The position numbers were made by a program, and so were the translations under genes. Under the pieces are notes generated by a model. That model did no database searches. It saw only the letters and a program-made list of their open reading frames with translations, and was not told the origin of the DNA. From positions 1-62,167 of the IMG/VR virus record IMGVR_UViG_3300037485_002384: a DNA stretch of 62,167 nt, one strand, 5' to 3'. Origin of the DNA: a virus. Shown here in pieces: positions 1 through 6,782 of this stretch; within the stretch, counting starts at the first letter, position 1; every line of letters starts with the position of its first letter.

Positions 1-46
1 GTTATTTAGAATACCTAACGTTTAACGGTACATTAATAAAAGAATA

Positions 47-340
47 ATGAAAAAGGCAAAGAAGATAGCTTATAAAAAAGCTAAGGAGAGTAAAGAAGGA
101 GCAATAGCATTAAAATATTACACTAACCTTATTAAACAAGGGATAAAAGAAAAAAATATTATAACAAGTATTACCCGATTAGGAGTTTCAGAAATGCCAA
201 TATCAAACTCTCCAATGAGGAGAGAAATGATTAGTAATGGGAAAGAAGTAACAATTATTGTTATAGCAACACCAGGTATACCTATAAGTGCAAATGAAAT
301 ATCACAATTGATAGAAGTACAGAGAATAGTTAATTTTTAA
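47..340 (+). CDS. Hypothetical protein, 97 aa
   Basis: I do not recognise this protein. The first 40 residues are very lysine-rich and look helical. The rest contains a short hydrophobic beta-like stretch (VTIIVIATPGIPIS, about residues 68-82) that is too short and polar-flanked to be a confident membrane segment. The ATG follows an AT-rich leader with no clear Shine-Dalgarno. It is the first complete gene of a run of small same-strand genes. It is probably a phage accessory protein; no function is proposed. Confidence 0.6.
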   Translation: MKKAKKIAYKKAKESKEGAIALKYYTNLIKQGIKEKNIITSITRLGVSEMPISNSPMRREMISNGKEVTIIVIATPGIPISANEISQLIEVQRIVNF

Positions 341-354
341 TAAGTAATATAAAA

Positions 355-567
355 ATGAAAGAGATATACTACATAATAGCAATCATATCTGAGATATGGC
401 CAATAGCATTAATAATGGGTATAATATCAATACCTATCCTCACCTGGACCTCAAAAAGAGAAAAACAGTATGAGCCGTTAACAAATCATTATAACACCAC
501 TGATAGCTCTATATCACTTATAGATGGTAGTAAGGTGGAAATAAAAGAAAATGAAACTAACAGATAA
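355..567 (+). CDS. Small single-span membrane protein, 70 aa
   Basis: Residues about 5-30 form one hydrophobic segment (IIAIISEIWPIALIMGIISIPIL), followed by a charged, Asn/Thr/Ser-rich tail of about 40 residues. This suggests an inner-membrane anchored peptide with a soluble C-terminus. It starts 14 nt after the previous gene and its last 17 nt overlap the next one, so the three are probably co-translated. No family is recognised. Confidence 0.6.
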   Translation: MKEIYYIIAIISEIWPIALIMGIISIPILTWTSKREKQYEPLTNHYNTTDSSISLIDGSKVEIKENETNR

Positions 568-1621
568 CCAATACAACATATTAGAACAATTAGAAGAGAT
601 AAACAAACCAATCTCATTTAACGACCTATTAACCTTATTAAGAAAGAAACACAAAAGGTTTGCCTCATCAACCTTAGTAATGAATACCCAGTCACTAATT
701 AAGAAATTATTAGTGACCATTACTATTGATAAGAAAAAAGAACTATTCTCATTGACAGAAGCAGGGAAAAGAGCTTTAATTGAAAAACCTTCATTGTTAC
801 CAGTTAAAATAAAGAAAGAAGTAAAAACTAAAGACAGTCAACCTAAAAAAGAAGGTAATTGGCTTGAATGGACTGATCCTATATGGGTGGAAGAGAATAA
901 CCAATGGGAATTCTATAAGAAACAAGAAGGTCAAATATTAGAAATATACCACTCCCAAGACGAAGAAGAGATAAGAGAGAGACATAGGTCTAAAGTAATG
1001 GAACACATTATGGCAGCTATGGATACACCAAAGGTGAAAGAGGAAGAAGGTAGAAGTAGACATCCCGTAAAACATAAGCTATCAGAAGAAACAAAAGAAT
1101 CAATAAACAAACCAACAACAGGTAGAGGTAGTCAAAAGACTGGAGATAGTTCAACCTTCCTCCATTTAGATGCAAAACATAGATTACTTACAATGAAGTT
1201 ACAAGGATACCCACAACCAGAGATACTAATGACCGTAGCTAGGGAATATAATTTAAAATCTATTACCGTAGGGCTTTATTTAACGGAAGTTATTAGAGAT
1301 ATTAGGGAGAGATCTAAAGGTATTGTAGAGGAAACACTTAGGACTCACTTAGATAGGTATGAATCTATCTTCAAATGGTTTAGGGAGAATGGGTATTCGA
1401 AGTGGGCGTTAAAAGCCTTAGAGAGAAAGGAGAGACTTATTGGTCTTCATGATAGTGAGAAGGTTGATAGAGGTCTTTTAGAAGAAATTAACAAAAGTAT
1501 GTTAAATAAACTGGGGTATGACTGGTCCCGTCTACCAGAGGAGGATTACAAGCGATTACTCACCTTAGTGAAGAGGACTTTAATTATATTAAAACCAATA
1601 GAACCAGCTGAAGATAAATAA
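551..1621 (+). CDS. Winged-helix protein, possible small terminase subunit
   Basis: Residues 1-80 resemble a winged-helix DNA-binding fold: a helical start, then a LTEAGKRAL motif typical of the wing-end of MarR/PadR-type domains. A charged low-complexity linker follows (about 125-200). The C-terminal 150 residues contain a helix-turn-helix-like stretch (MKLQGYPQPEILMTVA) and a segment reading WALKALERKERLIGLHDSEK. That last stretch resembles the 'ALE...KLLGL' helix common in phage small terminase subunits and packaging-associated proteins. A DNA-recognition role in packaging is an inference from this and from the large terminase lying about 5 kb downstream. A transcriptional regulator is the main alternative. 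Confidence 0.5.
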   Translation: MKLTDNQYNILEQLEEINKPISFNDLLTLLRKKHKRFASSTLVMNTQSLIKKLLVTITIDKKKELFSLTEAGKRALIEKPSLLPVKIKKEVKTKDSQPKKEGNWLEWTDPIWVEENNQWEFYKKQEGQILEIYHSQDEEEIRERHRSKVMEHIMAAMDTPKVKEEEGRSRHPVKHKLSEETKESINKPTTGRGSQKTGDSSTFLHLDAKHRLLTMKLQGYPQPEILMTVAREYNLKSITVGLYLTEVIRDIRERSKGIVEETLRTHLDRYESIFKWFRENGYSKWALKALERKERLIGLHDSEKVDRGLLEEINKSMLNKLGYDWSRLPEEDYKRLLTLVKRTLIILKPIEPAEDK

Positions 1622-1624
1622 ATG

Positions 1625-1655
1625 TTGTTTATGTAACATAAATTCCATACCTTTA
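1625..1655 (+). promoter_or_regulatory. Promoter with perfect palindromic operator
   Basis: TTG at 1625-1627, then a perfect 7-1-7 palindrome TTTATGTAACATAAA (1628-1642), then TACCTTTA (1648-1655). The TTG-to-box spacing is 20 nt. The arrangement matches a Bacteroidota -33/-7 promoter whose whole spacer is occupied by a dyad, as expected for a repressor or activator site. It serves the gene at 1671. This is the best-matching copy of a motif found nine times in the window. Confidence 0.65.
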
Positions 1656-1670
1656 TAAAAAATAAGAATT

Positions 1671-2042
1671 ATGAGTAATTCAAAAATAAAAGAAATAGAT
1701 AAGTTGATCTATGACCACCAGGAGAGTATAGAAAAATTAAGAGTAGAGAAAAGAGGAGTTGAGGATAAATTATTACTACCTAAAGTCATTAATAAATATC
1801 TAGGTAAATACTTCCTTAAACATGATTATTTCAATAAGAAAGAAACTATGTTAATACACATAAGAGAAATCATCAACTCAAATGAGTATGTTGGTGAAAA
1901 AATACAATTCCACCCTAATGAGTCATTTTCTATTAATACTAATTATTTAGGCCATATAGGTTCTGTGGGTAAAGAGGTGGGTCAAGAAGTGTGGAAAAAA
2001 GAAGTTGATAAAGTAAAACTATTAATACAGTTTTCATTATGA
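1671..2042 (+). CDS. Hypothetical protein, 123 aa
   Basis: The protein is unrecognised. The first 35 residues alternate charged and hydrophobic positions like a short coiled coil (IKEIDKLIYDHQESIEKLRVE); the rest looks like a small mixed alpha/beta domain. It is the first gene after the palindromic promoter at 1625-1655. Its stop overlaps the next start as ATGA, so it heads a three-gene unit with 2039 and 2542. Confidence 0.6.
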   Translation: MSNSKIKEIDKLIYDHQESIEKLRVEKRGVEDKLLLPKVINKYLGKYFLKHDYFNKKETMLIHIREIINSNEYVGEKIQFHPNESFSINTNYLGHIGSVGKEVGQEVWKKEVDKVKLLIQFSL

Positions 2043-2542
2043 GTATAACATTTAAATCAAACAGTCAGCAAGGTGATTCATTTATGAATGAATACAGCCA
2101 TTCAATGGGTATATTTCGTAAATCACAAGAACTATTTGAAGTGTTCTTAAAAAAACACCAGATAGATGCCTGGCATACTCATGATAGTTGGGTAATGCAT
2201 GACTATAGAAGTGGTATAGGTGTCGTTAATGAGCAGATTTTAGATATAACATGGATAGGTGATCATGACTGGTCTCATAATTGGATCTGCCCTAGAGTAG
2301 ACCAAAAGGTGGTTATAACAAAATTTTTAGATATAAACGATAATATTAAACCGTTTAAAGTTCATATTTTCAGAGTTATAGAATACACACCTGGTACATT
2401 TGGATCTTCAGATAGAATAAAGGTGAGTAGAGTTGAGACTAAGGAGATTGTTTTCTGTTTAGAAAAAAATGAGTACATGTTCTTCACAGAGGAAAAGATG
2501 TTAGGGTTTTTTGATTGGATAAGTAATTACTTTTCGAAATAA
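2039..2542 (+). CDS. Hypothetical protein, 167 aa
   Basis: No family is recognised. The protein is rich in His and Trp in its centre (DAWHTHDSWVMHDYR and WIGDHDWSHNWICPR, about residues 43-92), which could bind metal, but I see no known catalytic motif. The start overlaps the preceding stop (ATGA) and its own stop overlaps the next start (TAATG). It is therefore the middle member of a translationally coupled trio. Confidence 0.6.
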   Translation: MSITFKSNSQQGDSFMNEYSHSMGIFRKSQELFEVFLKKHQIDAWHTHDSWVMHDYRSGIGVVNEQILDITWIGDHDWSHNWICPRVDQKVVITKFLDINDNIKPFKVHIFRVIEYTPGTFGSSDRIKVSRVETKEIVFCLEKNEYMFFTEEKMLGFFDWISNYFSK

Positions 2543-2823
2543 TGAATAGTCATAATAAAGCCAAATTCAACCAAGTTAAGAATACAGAGGTTGATAAAAA
2601 ACAATTTTCTTATTTAATGGAATCATTACCAATTAAGGATAAAATAAATTTAATTTCCCAAACATTCTTTAAAACAAAAAGAGGCTGTTTATTGCTATCA
2701 TGTTTATATAAAGGGATGAGTATATCATCTGCTTATAGTTATGCTTTTAAAAAGGACATGAAAGAGGTTGTAGTACTATTAGAGCTTTATGGGTGGGAAA
2801 TTTCATCAGGCAATATAAAATAA
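2542..2823 (+). CDS. Hypothetical protein, 93 aa
   Basis: A small basic protein of unknown role. Residues 45-85 look like two packed helices with a GMSISSAYSYAF turn that could be a helix-turn-helix, but the match is weak. The start codon overlaps the preceding stop by one base (TAATG), implying coupling to the gene at 2039. Confidence 0.55.
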   Translation: MNSHNKAKFNQVKNTEVDKKQFSYLMESLPIKDKINLISQTFFKTKRGCLLLSCLYKGMSISSAYSYAFKKDMKEVVVLLELYGWEISSGNIK

Positions 2824-2831
2824 AAAATACC

Positions 2832-2933
2832 ATGAAGAACATAATGAAAATTTTAAGAAAAGGTTTTTGTAGAATTTGTGGAAGTAAGACATTTGATAAC
2901 GGCTGTTTGAATTGTGATAGAGGTATTTGTTAA
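2832..2933 (+). CDS. 33-aa protein with four-cysteine zinc-knuckle pattern
   Basis: A short open frame begins with ATG and encodes a basic N-terminus followed by CRICGSKTFDNGCLNCDRGIC. The CxxC...CxxC spacing (Cys13, 16, 25, 28) is that of a zinc ribbon or knuckle, with a fifth Cys at the end. It starts 8 nt after the previous stop and ends about 46 nt before the next gene, so it fits the local gene spacing. Its size makes it easy to miss; coding status rests on the cysteine pattern and placement. Confidence 0.5.
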   Translation: MKNIMKILRKGFCRICGSKTFDNGCLNCDRGIC

Positions 2934-2979
2934 TTATAAAATAAAATGAAGTTTAAATTATTAACTTAAATAAAAACAA

Positions 2980-3285
2980 ATGGCAAAATTTTGGAAGATT
3001 AAAAAACAAGATTACTGGAATACTGCTTATGAATTAAAGAAATGGATTCCTAAATTAAAAAATGAGGATATTGATGATTTAGTAGACAACTTAAGAGGTA
3101 GTAATTTAAGTTTTGTACTTACTGAAAGTGTAGATAAACCTTTTTGGATTAGATTATCATTACCATTTGGATTAATAGTATGGCTAATATTATTTATAAC
3201 ATTACCTATAAAATTCATGGTCACAGGCACCTGGAACTACAAATGGTTATGGTTACAAAATTGGTTTTCAGCATTAGATTTCTAA
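2980..3285 (+). CDS. Membrane protein, 101 aa
   Basis: The first 55 residues are soluble and charged, with an acidic helix around DIDDLVDNLRG. Residues about 59-85 form one long hydrophobic segment, and the C-terminus is aromatic and Trp-rich (WNYKWLWLQNWF). This suggests a protein anchored by one span with an interfacial tail. No family is recognised. Confidence 0.6.
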   Translation: MAKFWKIKKQDYWNTAYELKKWIPKLKNEDIDDLVDNLRGSNLSFVLTESVDKPFWIRLSLPFGLIVWLILFITLPIKFMVTGTWNYKWLWLQNWFSALDF

Positions 3286-3303
3286 TAAATAAATAAAAAA
3301 GGT

Positions 3304-3660
3304 ATGATAAATAATACATCACAATTATTGTCCACAGGTGAAAACATCATAAGAGTTTCAGGGACTACAAAAACAACTTACCTAGGATATGACATATTTG
3401 ATGAGTCATTAATAGAAGTAGAGAAAGAACAGTGCTCAAGTATACCTAACTGTGTAATAAAGCTATTGAGTAGTCAATCAAACCGAATACAGCTTGCACT
3501 GGTCCTTAAAAATGGAATACCATCACATGCAGAAAGTCTATTGGATATCGGTGAGAGGACAATCAGAAGACATATAGCTGATAAAGATGGTCCAGGATCA
3601 TTTAGAAAGAAAGGTGAAAAGATTAAAAAGAAAATATTAGTTGATCAAATAAATAAATAA
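3304..3660 (+). CDS. Hypothetical protein with possible helix-turn-helix, 118 aa
   Basis: The N-terminal 60 residues look like small beta-rich sequence. Residues about 72-95 (IPSHAESLLDIGERTIRRHIADK) have the spacing and character of a helix-turn-helix, followed by a very basic tail. A DNA-binding role is possible but not shown. It ends directly at the palindromic promoter that follows; whether it acts on that promoter cannot be told from sequence. Confidence 0.5.
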   Translation: MINNTSQLLSTGENIIRVSGTTKTTYLGYDIFDESLIEVEKEQCSSIPNCVIKLLSSQSNRIQLALVLKNGIPSHAESLLDIGERTIRRHIADKDGPGSFRKKGEKIKKKILVDQINK

Positions 3661-3693
3661 TTTGTATTTATGTTAAATAAATTCGTACATTTA
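3661..3693 (+). promoter_or_regulatory. Promoter with palindromic operator
   Basis: TTTG (3661-3664), palindrome TTTATGTTAAATAAA (3667-3681) and box TACATTTA (3686-3693), with 21 nt between TTTG and the box. The same exact 15-mer recurs upstream of three other genes. It serves the gene at 3711, with a predicted leader of roughly 13 nt. Confidence 0.65.
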
Positions 3694-3710
3694 CAAAAAA
3701 ACAAGAAATC

Positions 3711-4289
3711 ATGAATAGAGTAGAAGAAACAACAACACATGAAAACATCTTTATAAAAGAAGGTAGACCAGACTGGATTGCTGATAAGATGAATAATAGA
3801 AACGAATTTCTTAAAAAGAAGTTTGCATCAGATAAAGCTTACTATGATGGTAAGCTTGAATCTATGGTTATGTCAACTTTATCTGTAATAGATAGAGATA
3901 CAACACCGGATCAGCTTCAAAATATTTTAAAAGTAGCTGATAAGGAGTGGAAAGGTATTTGTTCAAGAGCAAGACAGACAAATAAACACATAAGTCTTCA
4001 TACACAAGCTTTATTACAAATGGTGATATATAACCTACAAAAAAGAAATGTATTATCTAAAGTGCCAGATGGTGAAGCTATTGAGATTATTAATGAAGAG
4101 TCAGGTGAAGCTAAAGTAATATCATTAGATGAACCTTTTAGTATGAAGGATTTTGATAAGAAAATAGTAAAGGTAAAGAGTGAGGATCTTCAAAATGAAA
4201 ATGATATGTTATCAGCTGCAAATGATGTAGATATGAGTGAGATTAAATTATCCGGCAAACAACCTGATTTAGATTTAAGCGAACTATAA
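3711..4289 (+). CDS. Hypothetical protein, 192 aa
   Basis: No family is recognised. Residues about 25-115 are helical and charged; the C-terminal 70 residues are acidic and low complexity (many Asp/Glu/Ser), which resembles a disordered interaction tail. It is the first gene downstream of the palindromic promoter at 3661. Its stop overlaps the next start by one base. Confidence 0.6.
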   Translation: MNRVEETTTHENIFIKEGRPDWIADKMNNRNEFLKKKFASDKAYYDGKLESMVMSTLSVIDRDTTPDQLQNILKVADKEWKGICSRARQTNKHISLHTQALLQMVIYNLQKRNVLSKVPDGEAIEIINEESGEAKVISLDEPFSMKDFDKKIVKVKSEDLQNENDMLSAANDVDMSEIKLSGKQPDLDLSEL

Positions 4290-4582
4290 TGAGATATTTT
4301 ATAATATTCTACACAGGCCATACAACTTGTGGAAAACCTTTAAATGGTAACTCTTCATTTACAAATGAAAGTTATCCTAATAGTAAATCAATAGTAGAGA
4401 AAATAAAAGACTCTTCTAAAAAGTCAGATGGGTATGATGTAATTATAACAGTTACAAATATCACAGAGGTAAGTGAGGATGATCATAATTCATGGATTGG
4501 AATACAAGATTCAAAAGTATATGAATCAACACTAAACGGTAGAAGAGTTGAATTAGGGTTTGGACCAATTGAACAAAAATAA
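4289..4582 (+). CDS. Hypothetical protein, 97 aa
   Basis: The protein has a short beta-like start (MRYFIIFYTGHTTCG) and a second hydrophobic strand (YDVIITVTNITEV), consistent with a compact alpha/beta domain. No family is recognised. It is coupled to the gene at 3711 through a TAATG overlap. Confidence 0.55.
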   Translation: MRYFIIFYTGHTTCGKPLNGNSSFTNESYPNSKSIVEKIKDSSKKSDGYDVIITVTNITEVSEDDHNSWIGIQDSKVYESTLNGRRVELGFGPIEQK

Positions 4583-4592
4583 AAACAAGAAA

Positions 4593-4799
4593 ATGAACTA
4601 TTACGTTAAGACAGGATTAAAAACAATATTAGCAACTGTGATCATATTAACCATCCTAATAGGAAGTGTAATATACATGTCCAGGAGTAAAGAGGTGTAT
4701 GATATAAACAAGGAGAGATTCAGACAATATAATGATTCACCTCTATACTTTCATAAATACATTCAAACATCATTAGTATATAAACAAAAACATAAATAA
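4593..4799 (+). CDS. Small membrane protein, 68 aa
   Basis: Residues about 8-29 form one hydrophobic span (LKTILATVIILTILIGSVIYM), then a charged, aromatic tail. I chose the ATG at 4593, 10 nt past the previous stop. A TTG at 4560 would extend it by 11 Lys/Asn residues and overlap the upstream gene, which is less likely. A one-span membrane peptide of unknown role. Confidence 0.6.
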   Translation: MNYYVKTGLKTILATVIILTILIGSVIYMSRSKEVYDINKERFRQYNDSPLYFHKYIQTSLVYKQKHK

Positions 4800-4804
4800 A
4801 AAAA

Positions 4805-5062
4805 ATGAACCAATCAATACACACAGATGCAGTAGTATTATTACTATCAGAAGCAAGCTTTATTAACAAAGAGGTGATAACACCGGAAACAAAATTAAAA
4901 GATGATTTAGATATCGATTCTTTAGAATTAATAAACTTTATTGTTGATTTAGAAGAAAAGTATTTTTTAAACATTGGATCAGATGATTATCTAGCATTCG
5001 AAACTGTTAAAGATATAACCAACTACTTAGACAAGAAAGTAACTAATGAACAAACAGCTTGA
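4805..5062 (+). CDS. Acyl carrier protein
   Basis: The sequence matches the acyl carrier protein family along its whole length of 85 residues: a helical start, the phosphopantetheine attachment motif DIDSLEL with Ser39, then the helix II sequence NFIVDLEEKY and a C-terminal TVKDITNYL helix. In cells such proteins carry acyl or peptidyl groups as thioesters on a 4'-phosphopantetheine arm. No phosphopantetheinyl transferase, ketosynthase or adenylation gene is visible here, so the phage copy would need host enzymes. The next gene overlaps its last 17 nt, so its partner may be that 79-residue protein. Confidence 0.88.
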   Translation: MNQSIHTDAVVLLLSEASFINKEVITPETKLKDDLDIDSLELINFIVDLEEKYFLNIGSDDYLAFETVKDITNYLDKKVTNEQTA

Positions 5063-5285
5063 TGTATCAATTGATCCTAATTCTGACCCAAAAGGTGAAA
5101 GAGTGCAGTTATCACTAGAAAATCAAAAACTAGGCTTATCCAGCTTCTGGATACATAAAGATGATTTCTATAGATGTTGCAAAGATCTAAACATTGCAAA
5201 TGACTATGGAGCACTTGACAGGATGCAGGAAATTATATCATGGTTATCAAAACAGCAGGGAATAAGATTTGAAGAGATTGAATAA
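5046..5285 (+). CDS. Hypothetical protein coupled to the acyl carrier protein, 79 aa
   Basis: An unrecognised small protein; the middle contains an aromatic/cysteine stretch (SSFWIHKDDFYRCCKDL) and the C-terminus is helical. The ATG lies inside the end of the acyl carrier gene in another frame, giving a 17-nt overlap and likely translational coupling. Confidence 0.55.
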   Translation: MNKQLDVSIDPNSDPKGERVQLSLENQKLGLSSFWIHKDDFYRCCKDLNIANDYGALDRMQEIISWLSKQQGIRFEEIE

Positions 5286-5300
5286 TTATTATTATATTTA
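5268..5300 (+). promoter_or_regulatory. Promoter for the secreted-protein unit
   Basis: TTTG at 5268-5271 (inside the end of the upstream gene), a 21-nt spacer and TATATTTA at 5293-5300. There is no palindrome in the spacer, unlike neighbouring promoters. The downstream leader is about 35 nt and ends in AGAAGAGTAA just before the ATG at 5338. Confidence 0.5.
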
Positions 5301-5337
5301 CAGTCTAAATAAAAAAGCTAACAAGCAAGAAGAGTAA

Positions 5338-5799
5338 ATGAAAAAAATCACATCAATCCTTATCATCATAGGCGTATTCGCTTGTTTTGGTAACGTATTC
5401 TCCCACGACATTGGAGTAAAGAAAGCTATAGGAGTTGAATTGACAATCAATTCATTTGACCAACCTGCAGTTATTGTTTCTGATTTTAATTATGAAGCTA
5501 TTGATTTTACTAGTAATAGTATAACCTTTACTCCATACTTAATTAGTAATGAAAAAGCAAATTTTATAACCATTTTAGAATCCTTTGATGAAGATGTGAG
5601 TCATATCCTCATATTTAATACATCTAATGATAAAAATACAAAATGTAATATAACCTATGCCATTGCACCAAATCGATTGTGTATTGAAATCATGTTGAAG
5701 GTATATCCAATTATATCACCTACACCATTACCAAAACATTATCTGTTACCAGCAAAAAATAACTTTTACAGATTTGGATCCAACCAGCGAAACTGTTAA
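5338..5799 (+). CDS. Secreted protein with signal peptide, 153 aa
   Basis: The N-terminus is a clear Sec signal peptide: two lysines, a hydrophobic core (ITSILIIIGVFACFGNVF) and a likely cleavage near Ser22-His23. The mature part looks beta-rich with three cysteines late in the protein. There is no lipobox at the cleavage site. The gene has its own promoter (5268-5300) and its own terminator (5823-5856), so it forms a self-contained transcription unit, the hallmark of a phage moron. Export suggests action in the host envelope; what it does is unknown. Confidence 0.65.
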   Translation: MKKITSILIIIGVFACFGNVFSHDIGVKKAIGVELTINSFDQPAVIVSDFNYEAIDFTSNSITFTPYLISNEKANFITILESFDEDVSHILIFNTSNDKNTKCNITYAIAPNRLCIEIMLKVYPIISPTPLPKHYLLPAKNNFYRFGSNQRNC

Positions 5800-5822
5800 A
5801 TAAAAATTAAACATTATAATGG

Positions 5823-5856
5823 AAAGCCTCTTTATTTTTTTAAGGAGGCTTTTTTA
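5823..5856 (+). terminator. Rho-independent terminator
   Basis: Inverted arms AAAGCCTCTTTA (5823-5834) and TAAGGAGGCTTT (5841-5852) pair over 12 positions with one G-U pair, around a 6-T loop, and continue into a T-run. It closes the secreted-protein unit and insulates the packaging genes that follow. Confidence 0.85.
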
Positions 5857-5872
5857 TTGAACATAATAATAT

Positions 5873-5900
5873 ATTATTTAAAATAAATTTCGTAATTTTA
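5873..5900 (+). promoter_or_regulatory. Promoter with degenerate palindromic site
   Basis: ATTATTTAAAATAAA (5873-5887) is a weaker copy of the 15-bp palindrome, followed 5 nt later by TAATTTTA (5893-5900). No clear TTTG is seen at the expected upstream distance. It would drive the gene at 5925 and the terminase. Confidence 0.5.
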
Positions 5901-5924
5901 CAATCTAAATTTAAACAAGTGATT

Positions 5925-6776
5925 ATGAGCAAAAAGTATAAATTATTAAAAGATACAGTAGAGGCTAAAGAAGGTTCTATATTTAAGTATAGTGATAAAT
6001 TAGTTGGGTCAATATCCAGATCAAAAGGGTATTGGCTTGAAAACCCATTACCTGAAGGTCATTTACAATTATTCTATACAGTAGAGTCTGTTGAAAATAA
6101 CCCTGAATGGTTTAAAGAAATAGAAGAGAGAACAGATCTTCAAATAAAATTAGGTATCTTATTAGAAAAATATGTAGATAGCTTTCAAATAAATAAAGAA
6201 AAAGGTTCAATCTCAGTACCACAGGTAACTATTGATAGATTAATAGAGAATGTAACAAATACTGTCAAAGAATTAGAACCTATCAAAGAGAAAATCTCTC
6301 TTTCACTTAAAGCACAACCTATTACAGATAAAGATAGAGAAGAGATAGAAAAAGCCTTATCAGCAGGACCTATATTAGGTATCAGTGGTATGATATTAGA
6401 AGAAGAAGAAGAAAGAAGATACCAATCATATTTAAGACGTATTAATGAATCTTTCAATTTTAAGTCTGATGTAGAAAAATGGAGAGAAGAGCCTAAAGTA
6501 GTATTTACAACTCATGATGGTATATGCTGTATTGATGGTGCTAAAATATATGGTATATGTTTACATGCAATAGGTCCTGATCAATGGAGAGAGGTTGTAT
6601 TACCATTTAAATCAATACCAGGTGAGAATAGAGTTTGGTTTGATTCAAAGGACAAAGCAAATGATTATTTGATTAGAAATAAGAAATGCTTATCAATTGA
6701 TGATATAACAGATAGAGTTTATTTAGAAGCTATATCAATAAACCATTTTAAAAAACTGGTAAAAGAACGTATCTAG
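5925..6776 (+). CDS. Hypothetical protein upstream of terminase, 283 aa
   Basis: I use the ATG at 5925; a GTG two codons upstream is the alternative. The N-terminal 70 residues (YKLLKDTVEAKEGSIFKY ... PEWFKEI) and the C-terminal 90 residues look like two small compact domains of a type I associate with Bacteroidota phage proteins, but I cannot name them. Between them lies a long charged helical region. It ends 6 nt before the large terminase, so a packaging-related or small-terminase role is possible but unproven. Confidence 0.6.
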   Translation: MSKKYKLLKDTVEAKEGSIFKYSDKLVGSISRSKGYWLENPLPEGHLQLFYTVESVENNPEWFKEIEERTDLQIKLGILLEKYVDSFQINKEKGSISVPQVTIDRLIENVTNTVKELEPIKEKISLSLKAQPITDKDREEIEKALSAGPILGISGMILEEEEERRYQSYLRRINESFNFKSDVEKWREEPKVVFTTHDGICCIDGAKIYGICLHAIGPDQWREVVLPFKSIPGENRVWFDSKDKANDYLIRNKKCLSIDDITDRVYLEAISINHFKKLVKERI

Positions 6777-6782
6777 AACTAT

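Noticed and set aside
514-720. Open frames on the minus strand, for example 514-720, 3027-3230, 6185-6457, 14672-15004, 29419-29703 and 50448-50756
   Set aside because: Each lies within a better-supported + strand gene, has no promoter box or recognisable protein, and the entire window is otherwise on the + strand.
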